A stretch of DNA of 64,000 bases from Sisyra terminalis (lineage: Eukaryota > Arthropoda > Insecta > Neuroptera > Sisyridae). Positions 1 through 12,436 of this stretch are shown here, in pieces; within the stretch, counting starts at the first letter, position 1; each line of letters begins with the position of its first letter. The position numbers and the translations under genes were made by a program. The notes below the pieces were generated by a model. It was not told where the DNA came from, ran no database searches, and saw nothing but the letters and a program-made list of their open reading frames with translations. The DNA is taken from the NCBI GenBank assembly GCA_958496175.1, contig OY292277.1:38823050-38887049 (forward strand). The letters run 5' to 3'.

Positions 1-3000
1 AATTTCCACATTTTCCTTAAATGAGTGTATCGATATTTTCAACACAAATGGCTTTGAAAAAATATTAAAAATTGTCTTAAAAATATTGTCAAAGTTCCAT
101 TATATTCCTATTAAAAACACCCAAATATCAGCATAAATGTGTTCCTATACTTCCAGACTTTAAATTTTACGTTTGAAGAAAATATTTACAAAATTGATAT
201 TCCAAATATTCATTTTAATCGCTATTCATTTTGACTAAAGCTGTCTGCAATGAATAGCTATTTAATTTATGATACCTAAATTATAGACGAATTCTCCTTT
301 AAAAGTTATTCACTAAATTGAAAGGGTTGAATATATTAAAAACAATTGATGAAATAAGTATAAACTTCAAGTATAAGAGGTTGTTTTTTTTCTTAAGTTT
401 GTGTGAATTCAACCATTCCAACAATTCGTTGATTCAATTTTTCAATAAACAGTTTCTGCTATTACTCTTAAAAGTTAAGTTCGTTAAAATATAAGATATC
501 TACTTAAAAATAAATTAAAACCTCTTTGAAACATATGCCAAAAAAACAAACTTCTACGTTCTAATTGAATTCAATTGAAATAAATCAAACACGATATTAC
601 ATAGTAAAAACATTTCTAATTTCTTTGCAGATGTTCATTTTCTTGAACAATTGAATTCTTGGCCTTTTTTACCAACCATTCAGCTGTGTTATATAAATAG
701 CTACGAATGTATCTGAGTATTGATTTACTTTTACGTTATTCAATCCATTAAATTGACTAAAGTTGACTAAGAAAATCGAGCAATAATCTGAGAGATTATC
801 AAAATTAAGTCTTAGTTCTTGTAGATATAGTAAGAAAAATATTTATAGTTCTTTTCTTAAATTATACTTTTTATATATATAATTACTATTTATATTTCTA
901 TATATATTTATATATGTATACAATTAATTTTAAAAAAATAATGAAAGGAAGACGTTGAAACACAAACACATCGTTCGATTTTCTATTGTACGTTTTGCAT
1001 CCACTTCCGTTCCGTTCCGTACAGCCATTCCATTTCCAATCCGTCATCGTTTTTTCCAACTCTTCAATAAAATTGGCTTTTGGTTCTTAACTTTCAACTA
1101 TGTAACTAGTAAAACTAGCTAGTCTCCGACTTGTCTATTAAATGTTACGAAATTTTAGTTAGTCGACTGGCAATGACCGCGAACGGTAGACTTGGGTAAA
1201 ACGGTACTAAAGCAATTGGCACTTGTTGTTTCATTTCATATTGAGGCGGATCATTTGGTCAACATTGAGTAAGGTATTGTAGATATTTACGATGAGTAGC
1301 GGCTGAAACAATTCAAATTACAATCAGTTAAACGTACATACAACAAACTAAAAAGTAACTGTATTAATTTCAATAACAATAGAGGAAAATGTGTGCTATT
1401 TTTCTCGTTTTATTAAAATTATGTAAATAGATTCACAGTTTACCTGTTAAAGAGGCAATTTTGGTGAGAAAATAGGAGCTATTCAATTATAAATGTGGCA
1501 GAGAAAAATATATACTCTGTGATTTCTGGATGATAACTGCTTTAATTTGAACAAAATTTGTTAAAGATATATTCATAATTTTGAAATAGTGTCAATCAAA
1601 GAAATGTTAAGAAAATAGAGCTACATAGTTAGCGGAAAACAAACGACTGCCTTTTTAAAGTTTTATTCATTAAAATTATATCTATGATGTAAATGGAAGC
1701 TAAATTCCTTCTTAAAAAACTATTTTAAGATTTGCGTTTTTAATATTTCCCCAAACTCTAAAAACAAAAAGATATTGATTTTGATTTGAATTAACAAAAG
1801 TAGGTAGATTAGATATATGGTATGACTTTATTCAAAGTCCCAGCAAGTGGACAAAATTAGTTATTCCGTCTCTTAACCTAAACAATACCAAGCCATATTT
1901 AGTAACTATTTGGATTAATAACCATCTTAACTGAATTACATATATGGAGAATATAAAATGCAATTTTTCTGGTCTGGAAAACCATAGCTCCGATTCATGG
2001 AGTCCAAGATTATGGAAGACTAAAAACCGGAGCTAAGAAACTTATTTTTAGCACAGCCGAATTCGGTGGCATAATGCTTGGAATTTGTGTTATTTTAAGT
2101 TTTAACTAAATGGTAAAACAAAAATTTGAAACTTCCAATGCGACAAAATTGCATTCGAATTGGCATTAACAATAGCGACATGTGGAAAAAATACGCTAAT
2201 AAATTTAAAAACATTGAACTTCGAAAACGGAGTCTAAAATAATTAACAACAACTTCCCAAATCAACAAGTAAACTTTCTTCTACAACCGAGGTATACAGT
2301 AAATTATATGAGTTACAAGGAGACCCAGGAATAGGTCTCTCATAAAAAAAGGTCAAACCGTTTAAATATGTTGAGTTTAGTCATAATTTTGGTCAGGAAA
2401 GTCGAAAAAGAAAAACAAGGATATAGATTATGATTTCTTTAAAAGCTTAGCAGGCAAAAAATTTTCTAGAACCTCCGCAAAATCAATTTAAAGAAAAATA
2501 TTTTCTCCATCATCTGGGATTCCTAAATTCATGCTGTTATGGGCAACTGACCTCCTTCAATATACGTCCAACTAAACTAAATGGCAAGTAATACTATTAA
2601 ATTTCAACGACAAAAATAGCTTTAGTTAATTTTAATAAAATATAAATAATCAAACTTTAGTCCTTTTTCCAATAATATATTTACTTTTTTAAACATAAGT
2701 TAATTCTGACAAACAGAAGTGTAATATCTGTACTATTTTCTACCCAATAAAACAGGCTCCCTAAAGTTAGCCCTCCAACGTTTGACCATACTTTATAAGA
2801 ATACCTTATAATACTTTATACTTTATAAGAATATGAAAAATTCAACATAATAAGCTTTCTTTAAATTTTTCTTTATTCAAAATGCATTCTTTAATAACAG
2901 AATTGTTGGATATTTCGATTTCAGAAGTTAATGAAACTTTCAATCTCCATATATTGTAGTTAGGAATACTGCTGAATGTTTGCGTAAAAAATACATATGT

Positions 3001-4894
3001 AAATGTTAAGTTTGAATTATGCTTATTACATGGAATACGAATTAGTTATTATTACATTTAAATTAAATTTTAATGTTGCGGTTATTACTCGATTACAATA
3101 TTTTTAAATATTTAATTTAATTCAAAGTAATAACCGCATCATTAAAATTTAATTCTGATCTACACCAATATATTTTTGGTTTAATATGTTTTAGTTAATT
3201 TTCAATTAAAAACAAAATTAAAAAAAAAGAAGAGTGAAAAGTGATTTTCTGAGGGTAAAAATATATTAAATTCAAATATTAGTAAAAAAATCTAAAATAA
3301 AATCAACTTTACACTCAATTTTGGCATCGAACAATTATTTGTGCATAGCACAAAAGTATTAACAAGAATTTTGATTTCTTCAGATCTTGAAATTTCGTTA
3401 ATTTACCATTGCAATTTATATAAATTTTTTCGAGTTTTGCTTATTTAATTATAAGAACCTTATGAATTATTTCATTTCGAAATTATTGTAAAAAAGATAG
3501 ATAAACTACTGATAATTTGTTAGGTAAAATAAACAATAAAAATAATAATATATTTTAAACCATAAACGTATTTGCTTATGCATTATTGTACGCTACTTTG
3601 TTGAGTTATTGCCACGTAGTAGATAATAAATATTGGGCCTAAATTGAGGTCTATATTTATAATGATTGAGGAATTTTACAAATTGGTTTTTACTTAGAGA
3701 TAAAATACATTATATTTTTTGGTTAAATAATATATTTTATTTATTATAGTCACCATTATTGAAAAAATATTTCTTTTTTACCAAACGGAGTCCAACTAAA
3801 CGGGAAATTTTATTTCACGTTTGGAAGAAAATAGAAGAAAATATTTTAACAAAATTCTAACATCAAAGAATCACAATTTAAGAAAACAATATTATATAGG
3901 TATGGATAATTATTTTTTATTTTTAGTAACTTAGGAATGGCTGTAGGTAGGTAGGTTCAAAAAACAAAAAAAGAGATTTAAAATATGTAACTTAAAAAAA
4001 ATAAACATTATGTAAGTTGTGGTCAAGTGAAAATGTTCTTGTAACAGATTGTATTAACCGCAAGAACCCATTATCGATCTCAATCATCCTGAAATCTATG
4101 ACTTATAGTTAAATCTATGGTCAACTTCACAACTTTTATGCTCAGAAATGCATCTTAAATAATAAAAGAACAACTTGTTGGTAATTCTAAACCCAAAAAT
4201 AGGGACATTCTAACAAGTCGTAAGAAAATTAATTATCTTCTCCAGGTAAACTACGTAAATTTAAGTAACTTCAAGTTCATTGCACGAAAATTCAACAAGA
4301 TTTATTGATACAAGTTTGAATAATGTTTAATTTTGAAAAAAACGGGTTTTTAATTTAATATTAGGAAGGATTAAAATGAACGAAACCAAACAATTTTAAA
4401 ATTATTCTCTTCTTTTTGTTTGTATTTTTGAAGACAATTTTGGATATTTTTTTTTGTTGTTGCAATTTCCAAAAGTAAAGAAATATACAATTTTGCAAGT
4501 TGACTTTTGAAAATTGTTATTTAAGTATTGCTTTTTCACATGATTTCATCACGAGGTTAATATTTACACTGGCCTTCACTTTGTGCAGTCAAGTTGTTGT
4601 TTGTCCTTTAAAATATATATCTTTAATTGTACAAAATCAAATTGTCTTCACTCTCATTTCTTGCATGATAGATCTCAATAAAATGATGTGCAATCACTAT
4701 CGGTGATCACGTAGCAATAACCTAATAATTCTTCAATTAATTTAAACATTTCTATTGAAAAAACCGAACCGTTTTTTTTTCCACATAGACTTTTCAGTTC
4801 CAAGAACTTGAAAAAATCCATTCATGACAACGATAATTGTTCTTGCTTAGTCGAGCTGTGGCCGCTGCGTCAATTTTAATTTATGTACGAAACC
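1..4894. other. Non-coding DNA left of the last exon
   Basis: AT-rich sequence with frequent stops in all frames. The only structure I can point to is the inverted repeat at 3061-3154 and a local duplication of a TTTATAAGAATA motif at about 2790-2830. The interval just left of 4895 would be 3' UTR if the exon at 4995-4895 is real, but AATAAA-like hexamers are too common here to call a poly(A) signal. Confidence 0.5.
3061..3154. repeat. Short perfect-stem inverted repeat (hairpin)
   Basis: A left arm at 3061-3089 (starting AATTAAATTTTAATGTTG) and a right arm at 3126-3154 are reverse complements at 28 of 29 positions, separated by 36 nt. It could be a tiny foldback MITE. Confidence 0.8.
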
Positions 4895-4995
4895 TCATTT
4901 ATGCCCACGTCTAGAAAGTCGGGCCCCTTTTAGAGGAATGTATCCGTATTCTGTCTTCCAAGTTCTCAACCATGTTTGAAGTGTACGATCGATAG
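4895..4995 (-). CDS. Candidate terminal coding exon (alternative C terminus of the PTB protein)
   Basis: The minus strand shows a plausible acceptor (a T-rich run ending TTTTAAAG) followed by an open frame of 32 codons to a TGA at 4897-4895. Its composition (IDRTLQTWLRTWK..., ending in SRRGHK) is rich in W, R, K and G and unlike the AT-driven F/I/N/K composition of random frames nearby. The exon enters with two bases of a split codon, so it needs an upstream donor in phase 1. The 28-nt micro-exon at 17851-17824 ends in exactly that phase at a strong GTGAGT donor, and joining them turns the split codon into Ala. I infer that this is a distal last exon of the PTB gene. It could instead end an unrelated gene. 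I do not recognise the tail as a known domain. Confidence 0.5.
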
Positions 4996-7900
4996 CTTTA
5001 AAACAAACACAAATACATAATTTTGTCCATAAAACATACAAACAAAATTGTTTCCCCCCTAAAGACTAGCATACACAGTACACACATATATTTACATATG
5101 TTAATACGAATGATGACCAATTGCTTGATTTTGTTTGTCGTTGATGCGTCTCCGTTGACTTATTTGCGTGTCTAACGGGTTTTTTATCGGAAAGAATGCA
5201 AATTTATTAGGGCCAGCATATTCTAAATATAGCTGATAGCTGTCGCATACACCATGTTTCGTAAGTCGTTAAAAAAAAGAAGAAATATTTTTTTTTAAAT
5301 ATTTTTTTCATAAGTAATAAATATTTCTATTAAAACATTCATAGGTGAGCTAGAGACATTAAAAAAATAATTAAAAAGCTTTTTATTACAATTTTTTATT
5401 GAAGCCAGATGGCAAATGCACCATTGCAAAGCTTCAGATTGGCTATGTGTAAAACAAAGTTGAAGAAAAAACTAAAAGAAAGTTAACTTTTATAAAGAAA
5501 AACCATGGCTGGTACAACAAAACAGTGAAATTCACTGAAACTTTTTTTTTTCCCTTGACTAATATAGAATTGAAGACTCGAAGTATAGATAACAGGAGAA
5601 CAAACGTAATGCTAAATTTTTGGAGAGCTAAAGTGTCGTTGGCGTACCAAATTTAAGTATAGACGCAAGAAATATTTTCATATAATAAAGTATTCAAAAA
5701 ATTTCGTTGACGTAATCAATATAGCAAAAGGTAAACGTTTGTTGGCAAAGAAGGTGAACAAAGATTGTAAACACAAACGTGTGAGGAATTTCCCACCATT
5801 TTCTCAAATTTGAATTAACTGATTGTAGTTATGGTTTCAACAATCGTTTTGGATTCATTCAACTGCCAATTTTTATCATTTGTCAGTTGTAGCAATGTTA
5901 TATTGTGAATATTTCACGGGAAGTTACTAGCAACAATAATACAATAATAATAGCCATAACAAGTAGTGAACAATCAATAACAGTTCTGTATGCTCGGAAC
6001 CATACCGACATTGATGTCGCTAGTGACCAAAATAATAACTAAGGTACCTCAACATTTTTGAGAATCCGAGAACAAAAGAGTTTTCAATCTGGAACAGTTT
6101 TCTGTTATCTATAATTTGTCATTTTTAAACTGTAACCAATTTTATGTATTCGTCACATCGTAGCTGAAACATTGTTTGATTCGAAATAACGAATCGTTAT
6201 TTACAAATCTGTTTCAGTATTATGAAAATTTATATGGAATCTGAGGGTAATATGTTACAGTATAATTTTCAATGAGGTTAGAAATTTTGATAAAATTGAG
6301 AAATTTGTGTAAGATTCAATAAAGAAAAAAAATTTATTTGATTTTATTTTCAAATAACGCATTAGAATACGTACAACATGATTCATTTGATAGTAACAAA
6401 GTACCTTTCCATACACGCAAATAAAGTGAAGAAAGCTCTAATTCTAAGAATATCATAATTCTGATAAATGTCCATTGTCTATCTGAAAACTCATTGCATT
6501 CCCCAAGAAAGCTTCAAACCCACTATGGAATGGTAGTATTCCCGTTGGGAACCGTTAATTTAAATCCATGAAGTAATAGATAGCAGAGGCTGCACATATT
6601 TCTATTGGAGATGGATATAAAGAAGGATTGTGGTGTTATTTTGTTGTTTTTACGATATAATGGATTTTTATACAGAAAGTAGATGTTAGTAATAATTTCA
6701 GTCATTCTACTTCTTCTTTCTTCTTAATCCACCTTCTCTGAATGTCAAAAGTTGGCGATCTAATTGACCAAAATAACTTGGAAACTACTACTCCAAAGAT
6801 ATCTATTGATGAAAAACCGTACTAGTGCCTTTGAGTTTTGAGATTTTATCTTAGATTTTTAATCATTCTTGTCAACATCAAATCTCTAAGATCTAACACT
6901 ATACACTTAAATTCATTGTTTCCCACAGTTTAGGAACAAATGTTTTGAATTATGAAAATGAAAATTTCTGGATTTTGGAATATGGAGTGGAATCAAATGG
7001 AACAGATATCATCCCTCCTTAATATTAATTGTCATTTAAAAAAAGTAATCCTTACTTAATATTGAGTCAATTTCTTATATTTTGAACTTGCTAATTGATG
7101 ATTTTCTTAGTTACAAAGTTTACAGATTCGGGTTTGACAGTAAAGTAACGCATATAGACAAAATGGAATGGATTTAGTTTTCTCTTGAAAATGCTTCATG
7201 AAATTCTGTTCGATATGGATAAGTAAACGATGTCCCATGTAAAATATAGCGAAAACTACTGCAGAAGCCTACTGGTGGCCGAGTAGTCTAGGTAACCGCT
7301 CTAAAACTGGTAGGTGTTGGGTTAGATCCTCGTATTGGGCGAATTTTCGATATTTCTTGGTTTCGGATTTTTATTAACTCTAGAGCCTCAACAGACCTTA
7401 GTAGTTATAAAGCAACAGTAAATATCAATTACAAAAAAAAACTACTTTAGCTCCGTAACGTCCAATACGCCCATCAGATCCGTACAAGTGTATTAGTATC
7501 ATTAGTCTATAATAAAAAATCGGTCAAATAAACAAAAAAAATTGTATCCGTGCTATCAATTCTATTAAGCAATGACAATTTATCAGTTACTTTACTATTT
7601 ATGATCACTTGATTAAAAATATAATCTCTTGCTCGAATCCCAAATTTCTACAAACTAATCTACTGATATTAAATTACCAAGTATCAAATGTCTAAATTTT
7701 AAATTAGCCTCAATAAAATAAGCAAAAAGATTTTATGAAATAATCTTAACTCCCAGCGATAATTTCAATCAAAATTATTTATGGCGGTCATTAAAGTTTT
7801 TTTTTCCATTTATCAGTAAAATAAATAACGGGTTTTATTTTCTTTTTTATATTTAGTATTTGCGTAGTTCATTCATGGTATTCGTAAACTTTGAGAAAAA

Positions 7901-9682
7901 AATTGTTGTGTTAAAGTTACTTCTAAATGTAATTATTCTCAATTAGACGTTGCAAAAAGACTTAATGCACTTTACCTGTTCAATTACACTTGAAACCTCA
8001 AAAAAAAACTATTTATCTAACAAATTAGTAGGTCTTTAGGTTTCAGGTCAAACTGCCTTGATTTGTTCGTTGCACATAGAAAAATATGGTCATACAATTA
8101 AAAACGAAGAAAATATTTTGAATAACTTGAGTCGTGAAGCGAATAATAAATTTGGAAAATTTTTTTTAGAAAATGTTTAAAATTGGGTGTTGAAAATTCT
8201 CCTTCCTATAAGTATGTGACTATGATATTTGTAAATCTATTTAGCATTTTAAGAAATATAATTAACGCTAACCGAACCATATTTAGCATGCAAATATGTC
8301 CGTTTTTTTAGAAGTAACAGAAGATGAAAAAATTACCTGTTCCGTTATTAGAACGAGATCATAATTATTATGAGATACATTGAATATACCAAATAATAAT
8401 CTCGTTCTGATTTTCGGTTAGTTTTTTTTTAATTCTCTTAAATTTTGATCAAACTGGTCCGTTATTAGACTCAAATGGCTCGTTTGGACCAATTTAATTA
8501 ATCATCTCGCTACTTGCGTCTAAATACCAAGAAAAGTTTCTTCAAAATAAAAAGTAGTCATATGTACACGTACGTAGTAACGTACCTAATAAAATTAGGA
8601 AAATTTCAAATTATCTCCTGCGTTTTTAGTGTGAGTTCTCTTTGTTGAATCACTGTCTAAATATTTGAATTTTAAATAACGATATGATTGAAATCTTAAA
8701 GTTTTTTTTATGAATAATTAAAAAAACACACCTGAAGGCTATTGAACTTGAACTTCATACAAAATTGTTCGAGTTAACTTCCTATTCTGTCGTTGAAATC
8801 ACTGAAGGAAATATAATACATGAACGTTGGTTGTTTATATTTTGCGGAAGTTCGTAAATTATTAAACTGAGCGTTTATATTATATTTTCATAAAAATTAA
8901 AGGTATGTTTCCGCATAACGCAATTAATTTAAAATCCTGCATCATTTAAAATCCAGTTTACATAACAATTAGACTCAAGAATATACTTTTCCTCTTTAAA
9001 CATGGATTACATTTAAATTACGATAATTTTGATAGATTTAATATTTTCATCTTAAACTTTAGTTAAAGACTTCATTAAAAATTTTATGACCCTTAATTTC
9101 ATTATCGCTATCTTCCAGGATTGAATTTATAATTGGCCCAATTTTAACTAAAAGTTGAAAAATAAAATTCAAGGAGAAAAAAAATGTCTATTTTTACAAC
9201 TCAAAATAATATGAAAACCAATTCAATTTAAAAATAATTTGAGTTAAAGTGGTGAATTTTTTTCTTTGACCACTAATTTTGGTTAAACTTTAGCGTTGAC
9301 GCTTGACCAAGCCTTATATAGTATATAATAATTTTGGTCATCAAATAATTAAACAGTGCAGAGGTATCTATTGTTAATGTAGTATCAAATTTGAATAAAG
9401 GCGCTTAAAACTATTAGTTACTATAATTAATAGGAGATTAATAGGTTTGTAGATGATAAAAGTATGGGCTAAAGTTCATTTTATCATCCAAATTTAAACG
9501 ATAAACTTCCCATGCCAAGAAATCATTAGCCAAGTCACGTGCCGCGGAAAATTCAACGCGCATGCTCACTCAACAGTTTTCCCTAAAAGCTTGAACCGCC
9601 TTTTTACATATTCTTCTACCACAAACAGTTTTGTTGTCTATTTTTTGCGAATATTAAATCTATTTTTTTTTTAATTTTGAAA
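4996..9682. other. Presumed intron or intergenic DNA
   Basis: No coding exon is recognisable. It contains one SINE copy (7265-7445) and a short inverted repeat around AGAACGAGAT at about 8351-8407. A slightly GC-richer patch at about 9520-9600 (CACGTGCCGCGG, CGCGCATGC) has no open frame. Confidence 0.4.
7265..7445 (+). repeat. tRNA-derived SINE, copy 1 (most complete)
   Basis: The head looks like a class II (Leu/Ser-type) tRNA: box A TGGCCGAGTAGTCTAGG, then CCGCTCTAAAACTGGTAGGT, and a decayed box B (GGTTAGATCCTC). The body reads ATTTTCGATATTTC..., GGATTTTTATTAACTCTAGA, ...GACCTTAGTAGTTATAAAG and ends in an A-rich tail. Box A, box B and body are shared with copies at 10252, 20980, 21741, 22047 and 25505. 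Confidence 0.85.
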
Positions 9683-9784
9683 TTAAACCCAGTTCTGGTA
9701 AATCGAATCATCATGATCCTGAATGGAAACCCCAGGAAGTGGCACAACATGTGGGTCGTGTATCAGTGCGCCAAATACCATCGA
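9683..9784 (-). CDS. Candidate terminal coding exon (other C terminus of the PTB protein)
   Basis: On the minus strand, a TACTAAAC branch-point-like sequence sits about 11 nt before a CCAAG acceptor, followed by 33 open codons (SMVFGALIHDPHVVPLPG... to ...SIYQNWV) and a TAA. The frame enters in phase 0, matching the phase-0 donor of the 41-codon exon at 18067-17945. The peptide is balanced and acidic with a conserved-looking aromatic end. The acceptor lacks a good pyrimidine tract, which lowers confidence. If the join is real, the PTB protein would be about 675 residues. It may also be a last exon of something else. Confidence 0.45.
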   Translation of the reverse strand, partial: SMVFGALIHDPHVVPLPGVSIQDHDDSIYQNWV

Positions 9785-10251
9785 CTTGGTTTGGTTTAGT
9801 AAATCTTATTTGTACGAATTATCACATCTTGATCACGAATTAAAATTGTGCTTCGTCAGTATTTTTTCTAATTTTATTTCCCCTCCATTTTTGAACACCC
9901 GATGGGAAGTCTTTTGAGTAAGTTTGGGAGCAATTGGAGATGGGTGCTGCAAGGTACTCTTACCAAATAAATTTTTGGTTTTGAAACGTAAGTTCTTTAG
10001 AAAAGTTATCGGTAATTATTAAATAAAAATCATTAAATATTAATAGTTTATAATGAAGTTCATGAATGGTTGAAGAATAATAACAATTATAAGGCCATTT
10101 TTAGGCACTCGACAATAATAATTTTTAAGTAACAAAATCTTTGTTAAATGAATTTAATATATTTTATTTCCTATTTCGATCGATATTCTGATATCTATAC
10201 TTCGCAGTTGTACAGTTAAGTACATTTTTGGAAAAGAACAATATAATACAC

Positions 10252-10379
10252 ATTGGGTTCGAAACTCGTATCAAGTAAATTTTCGGTATTTCGCGATTTA
10301 CGGATTTTTATTAACTCTAGAGTCGCTAAAGACCTTAGAAGTTATAAAACCTTGATAAATAACAACTTCAAAAAAAAGT
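10252..10379 (+). repeat. tRNA-derived SINE, copy 2 (5' truncated)
   Basis: Starts just before box B (TTGGGTTCGAAACTCGTATC) and keeps the whole body (CGGATTTTTATTAACTCTAG, GACCTTAGAAGTTATAAA) and an A-rich end. The tRNA head with box A is missing. Confidence 0.85.
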
Positions 10380-10420
10380 ACTACACATTATCCAATGGGA
10401 AAGTAATCATATTAGTTACA

Positions 10421-10783
10421 TTGGTTATTATCATAGAGTTTTGGACTAAAAAAATAGAGTCAAATTTTCTTCTTAATGATTTATATTAGATTTTTATACA
10501 ACATTTCGTCACCTTTCGGGACTTTATGAAGTATTCCATCATAAATCATTAAAAGTCATTATTGTTAAAATTATAATTAAAATTATTGTTGAAACATAAA
10601 ACCGTTCTTTTATAATGCATTTTCATCGTTATCACAGTTATCACAATTATCACCAATAATAAAATTCAAATGTACAATGGACGTTTATTACGACGAAATG
10701 TTATACAAAAAATTAAATATAAATCATGAAGAAGAAAATTTGATTTAATTTTTTTTAGTCCAAAACCCTATGATAATAACCAA
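10421..10783. mobile_element. Foldback/MITE element with about 90-bp terminal inverted repeats
   Basis: The left arm 10421-10510 (TTGGTTATTATCATAGAGTT ... ACATTTCGTC) and right arm 10692-10783 (GACGAAATGTTATACAAA ... GATAATAACCAA) are inverted copies with a limited number of mismatches and small indels. The 181-bp middle has no coding capacity. The element abuts the SINE at 10252-10379. Confidence 0.85.
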
Positions 10784-12019
10784 TTTAACAAACAATGGAC
10801 ATTGATCGAGTGAAACATTTAGTAACGTTTTATGGAGGACAGCACAGAACGTTTACTTGGAGAATTTTCCTAAGTAAATCATAATTTCAATAATCCCAAA
10901 ACTTTTTATTTGTGGAGAAGGACATTTTACCAACACAAATCCTGAAATTGATGCTTATTCACTTGTGTGATGTGTAAATTTAAAGTTAAAATACATAAAG
11001 TATGAAGAAAGCATAACTAGCCGGTATGAGGCAAATAGTTCATAATTTCAATTTGATTTGATACCAGCTTTTTTGGTTTAAGGTTTTTAAAAGTTTAAAG
11101 TTTTAAGGTTTAAAAAGTTTTAAGTCCAATATATTCTTAACCATTTAGGTAAAAATATACTTTATAAAATATAAACATTTTACAAATTTTCATCATAAAA
11201 TATGGAAATTTAGCTGGTCAGGCTTCAAATTATATTAGTTCTGCCCTACCGGGAAAACCCAGTGAAAACCACAATTTGAAACAAATTTACGATGTCATTT
11301 AAGAATAACAAAATGGTAAATTAAGTTATCATAGTTTGTAACTTCAATTACCTACATTTGTTAAGTAAAAAAAAAACTATTAAATTTTAAAATTAGTTGG
11401 AAATGGAATGAAATATAACTGTTTAGCGTATGAAAATCAAATTAAAATTTTTGCAATCAAGTGAATTCTTTGAACAAAATTTCCAAGTGTCAACACACGG
11501 TTAAATTATTCCTCCAAACTCGATTAATATTCCATAAGTATGGTCGATCATGAGCGGCGGAATGTTTCATTTTTGTGTTAATCCGTTTATATATTAAGTT
11601 CACAACAACACGCAATTCAAAACTTGTTCAGTGAGTTAATATCAATTATAATATTTAAGTGAAGATGAACTTTCTCACAGAGAGAGAGAGATCATCAAGA
11701 ATTTGTCTTCTGGGCTTTGAAACCAAATGAAGAGAGACTTCAATATTTCGATGAGTATGAATCGTAAAATTTTTGTTAATAGGTAGAGGGACCTATGAAT
11801 GCTTTACTAATAATCAACGTATTTAATGAAGAAATATTGGAAATTTTCTGCCACTTCATTACGAGATAATAAGTGTGTGAAGATGAGAAAGTAAATATAA
11901 TTGACTTTTAAACAATGTGTAACTTTTTCAAATATTCTCGCAATTTTTGTTAACTTTTATCACCTATATAAGTCTAACCCTTCACAGAATCGAAAAATTG
12001 CATCAGGATTTGAAAAAAA

Positions 12020-12436
12020 GCACTGAAGCTGTACTGCTTATACAAAATAAATATATTGTGGTCAAATTTATGTAGTATAATTAACAAAATAATCAATAAG
12101 CATAAATTTGAACAAAAGGTCAAACAAATGAATTATTGAAGTATTGTCCAGATACGTATTTCGAATGCCAAGTAGTATTAGATCCCTCGGTAAGTGGTAA
12201 TTGTTGTGACTCATCACATAGCAGTTATGGAGCGATCCAATACTACTTGATGATCACTGAGGAAAATTGCTTGGCAATCGAAAAACGTATCTGGGCAATA
12301 TGTCAGTAATTCATTTGTTCGAAGTTTGATTCAAATGTATGTACATAGTTTACTTTTGTAAATTAAACAACTTAAATAAGACCACAATATATTTCATATA
12401 TATTGTATAAACAGTAAAACTATTCAAAGTCAGCGA
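12020..12436. mobile_element. Long inverted-repeat (palindromic) MITE-like element
   Basis: The outer arms share TTATACAA and ATATATTGTGGTC (left, about 12040-12062) against GACCACAATATAT (right, about 12380). The inner arms share ACAAATGAATTA, CAGATACGT and ATGCCAAG/TTGGCAAT and AGTAGTAT, converging near 12210. Related arms occur at 28405-28450 and 44380-44520. Confidence 0.8.

Noticed and set aside
7265..7345. Possible functional tRNA-Leu/Ser gene
   Set aside because: Box B is decayed, no proper acceptor stem closes, and the same head plus a common non-tRNA body recurs five more times, so it is a SINE.
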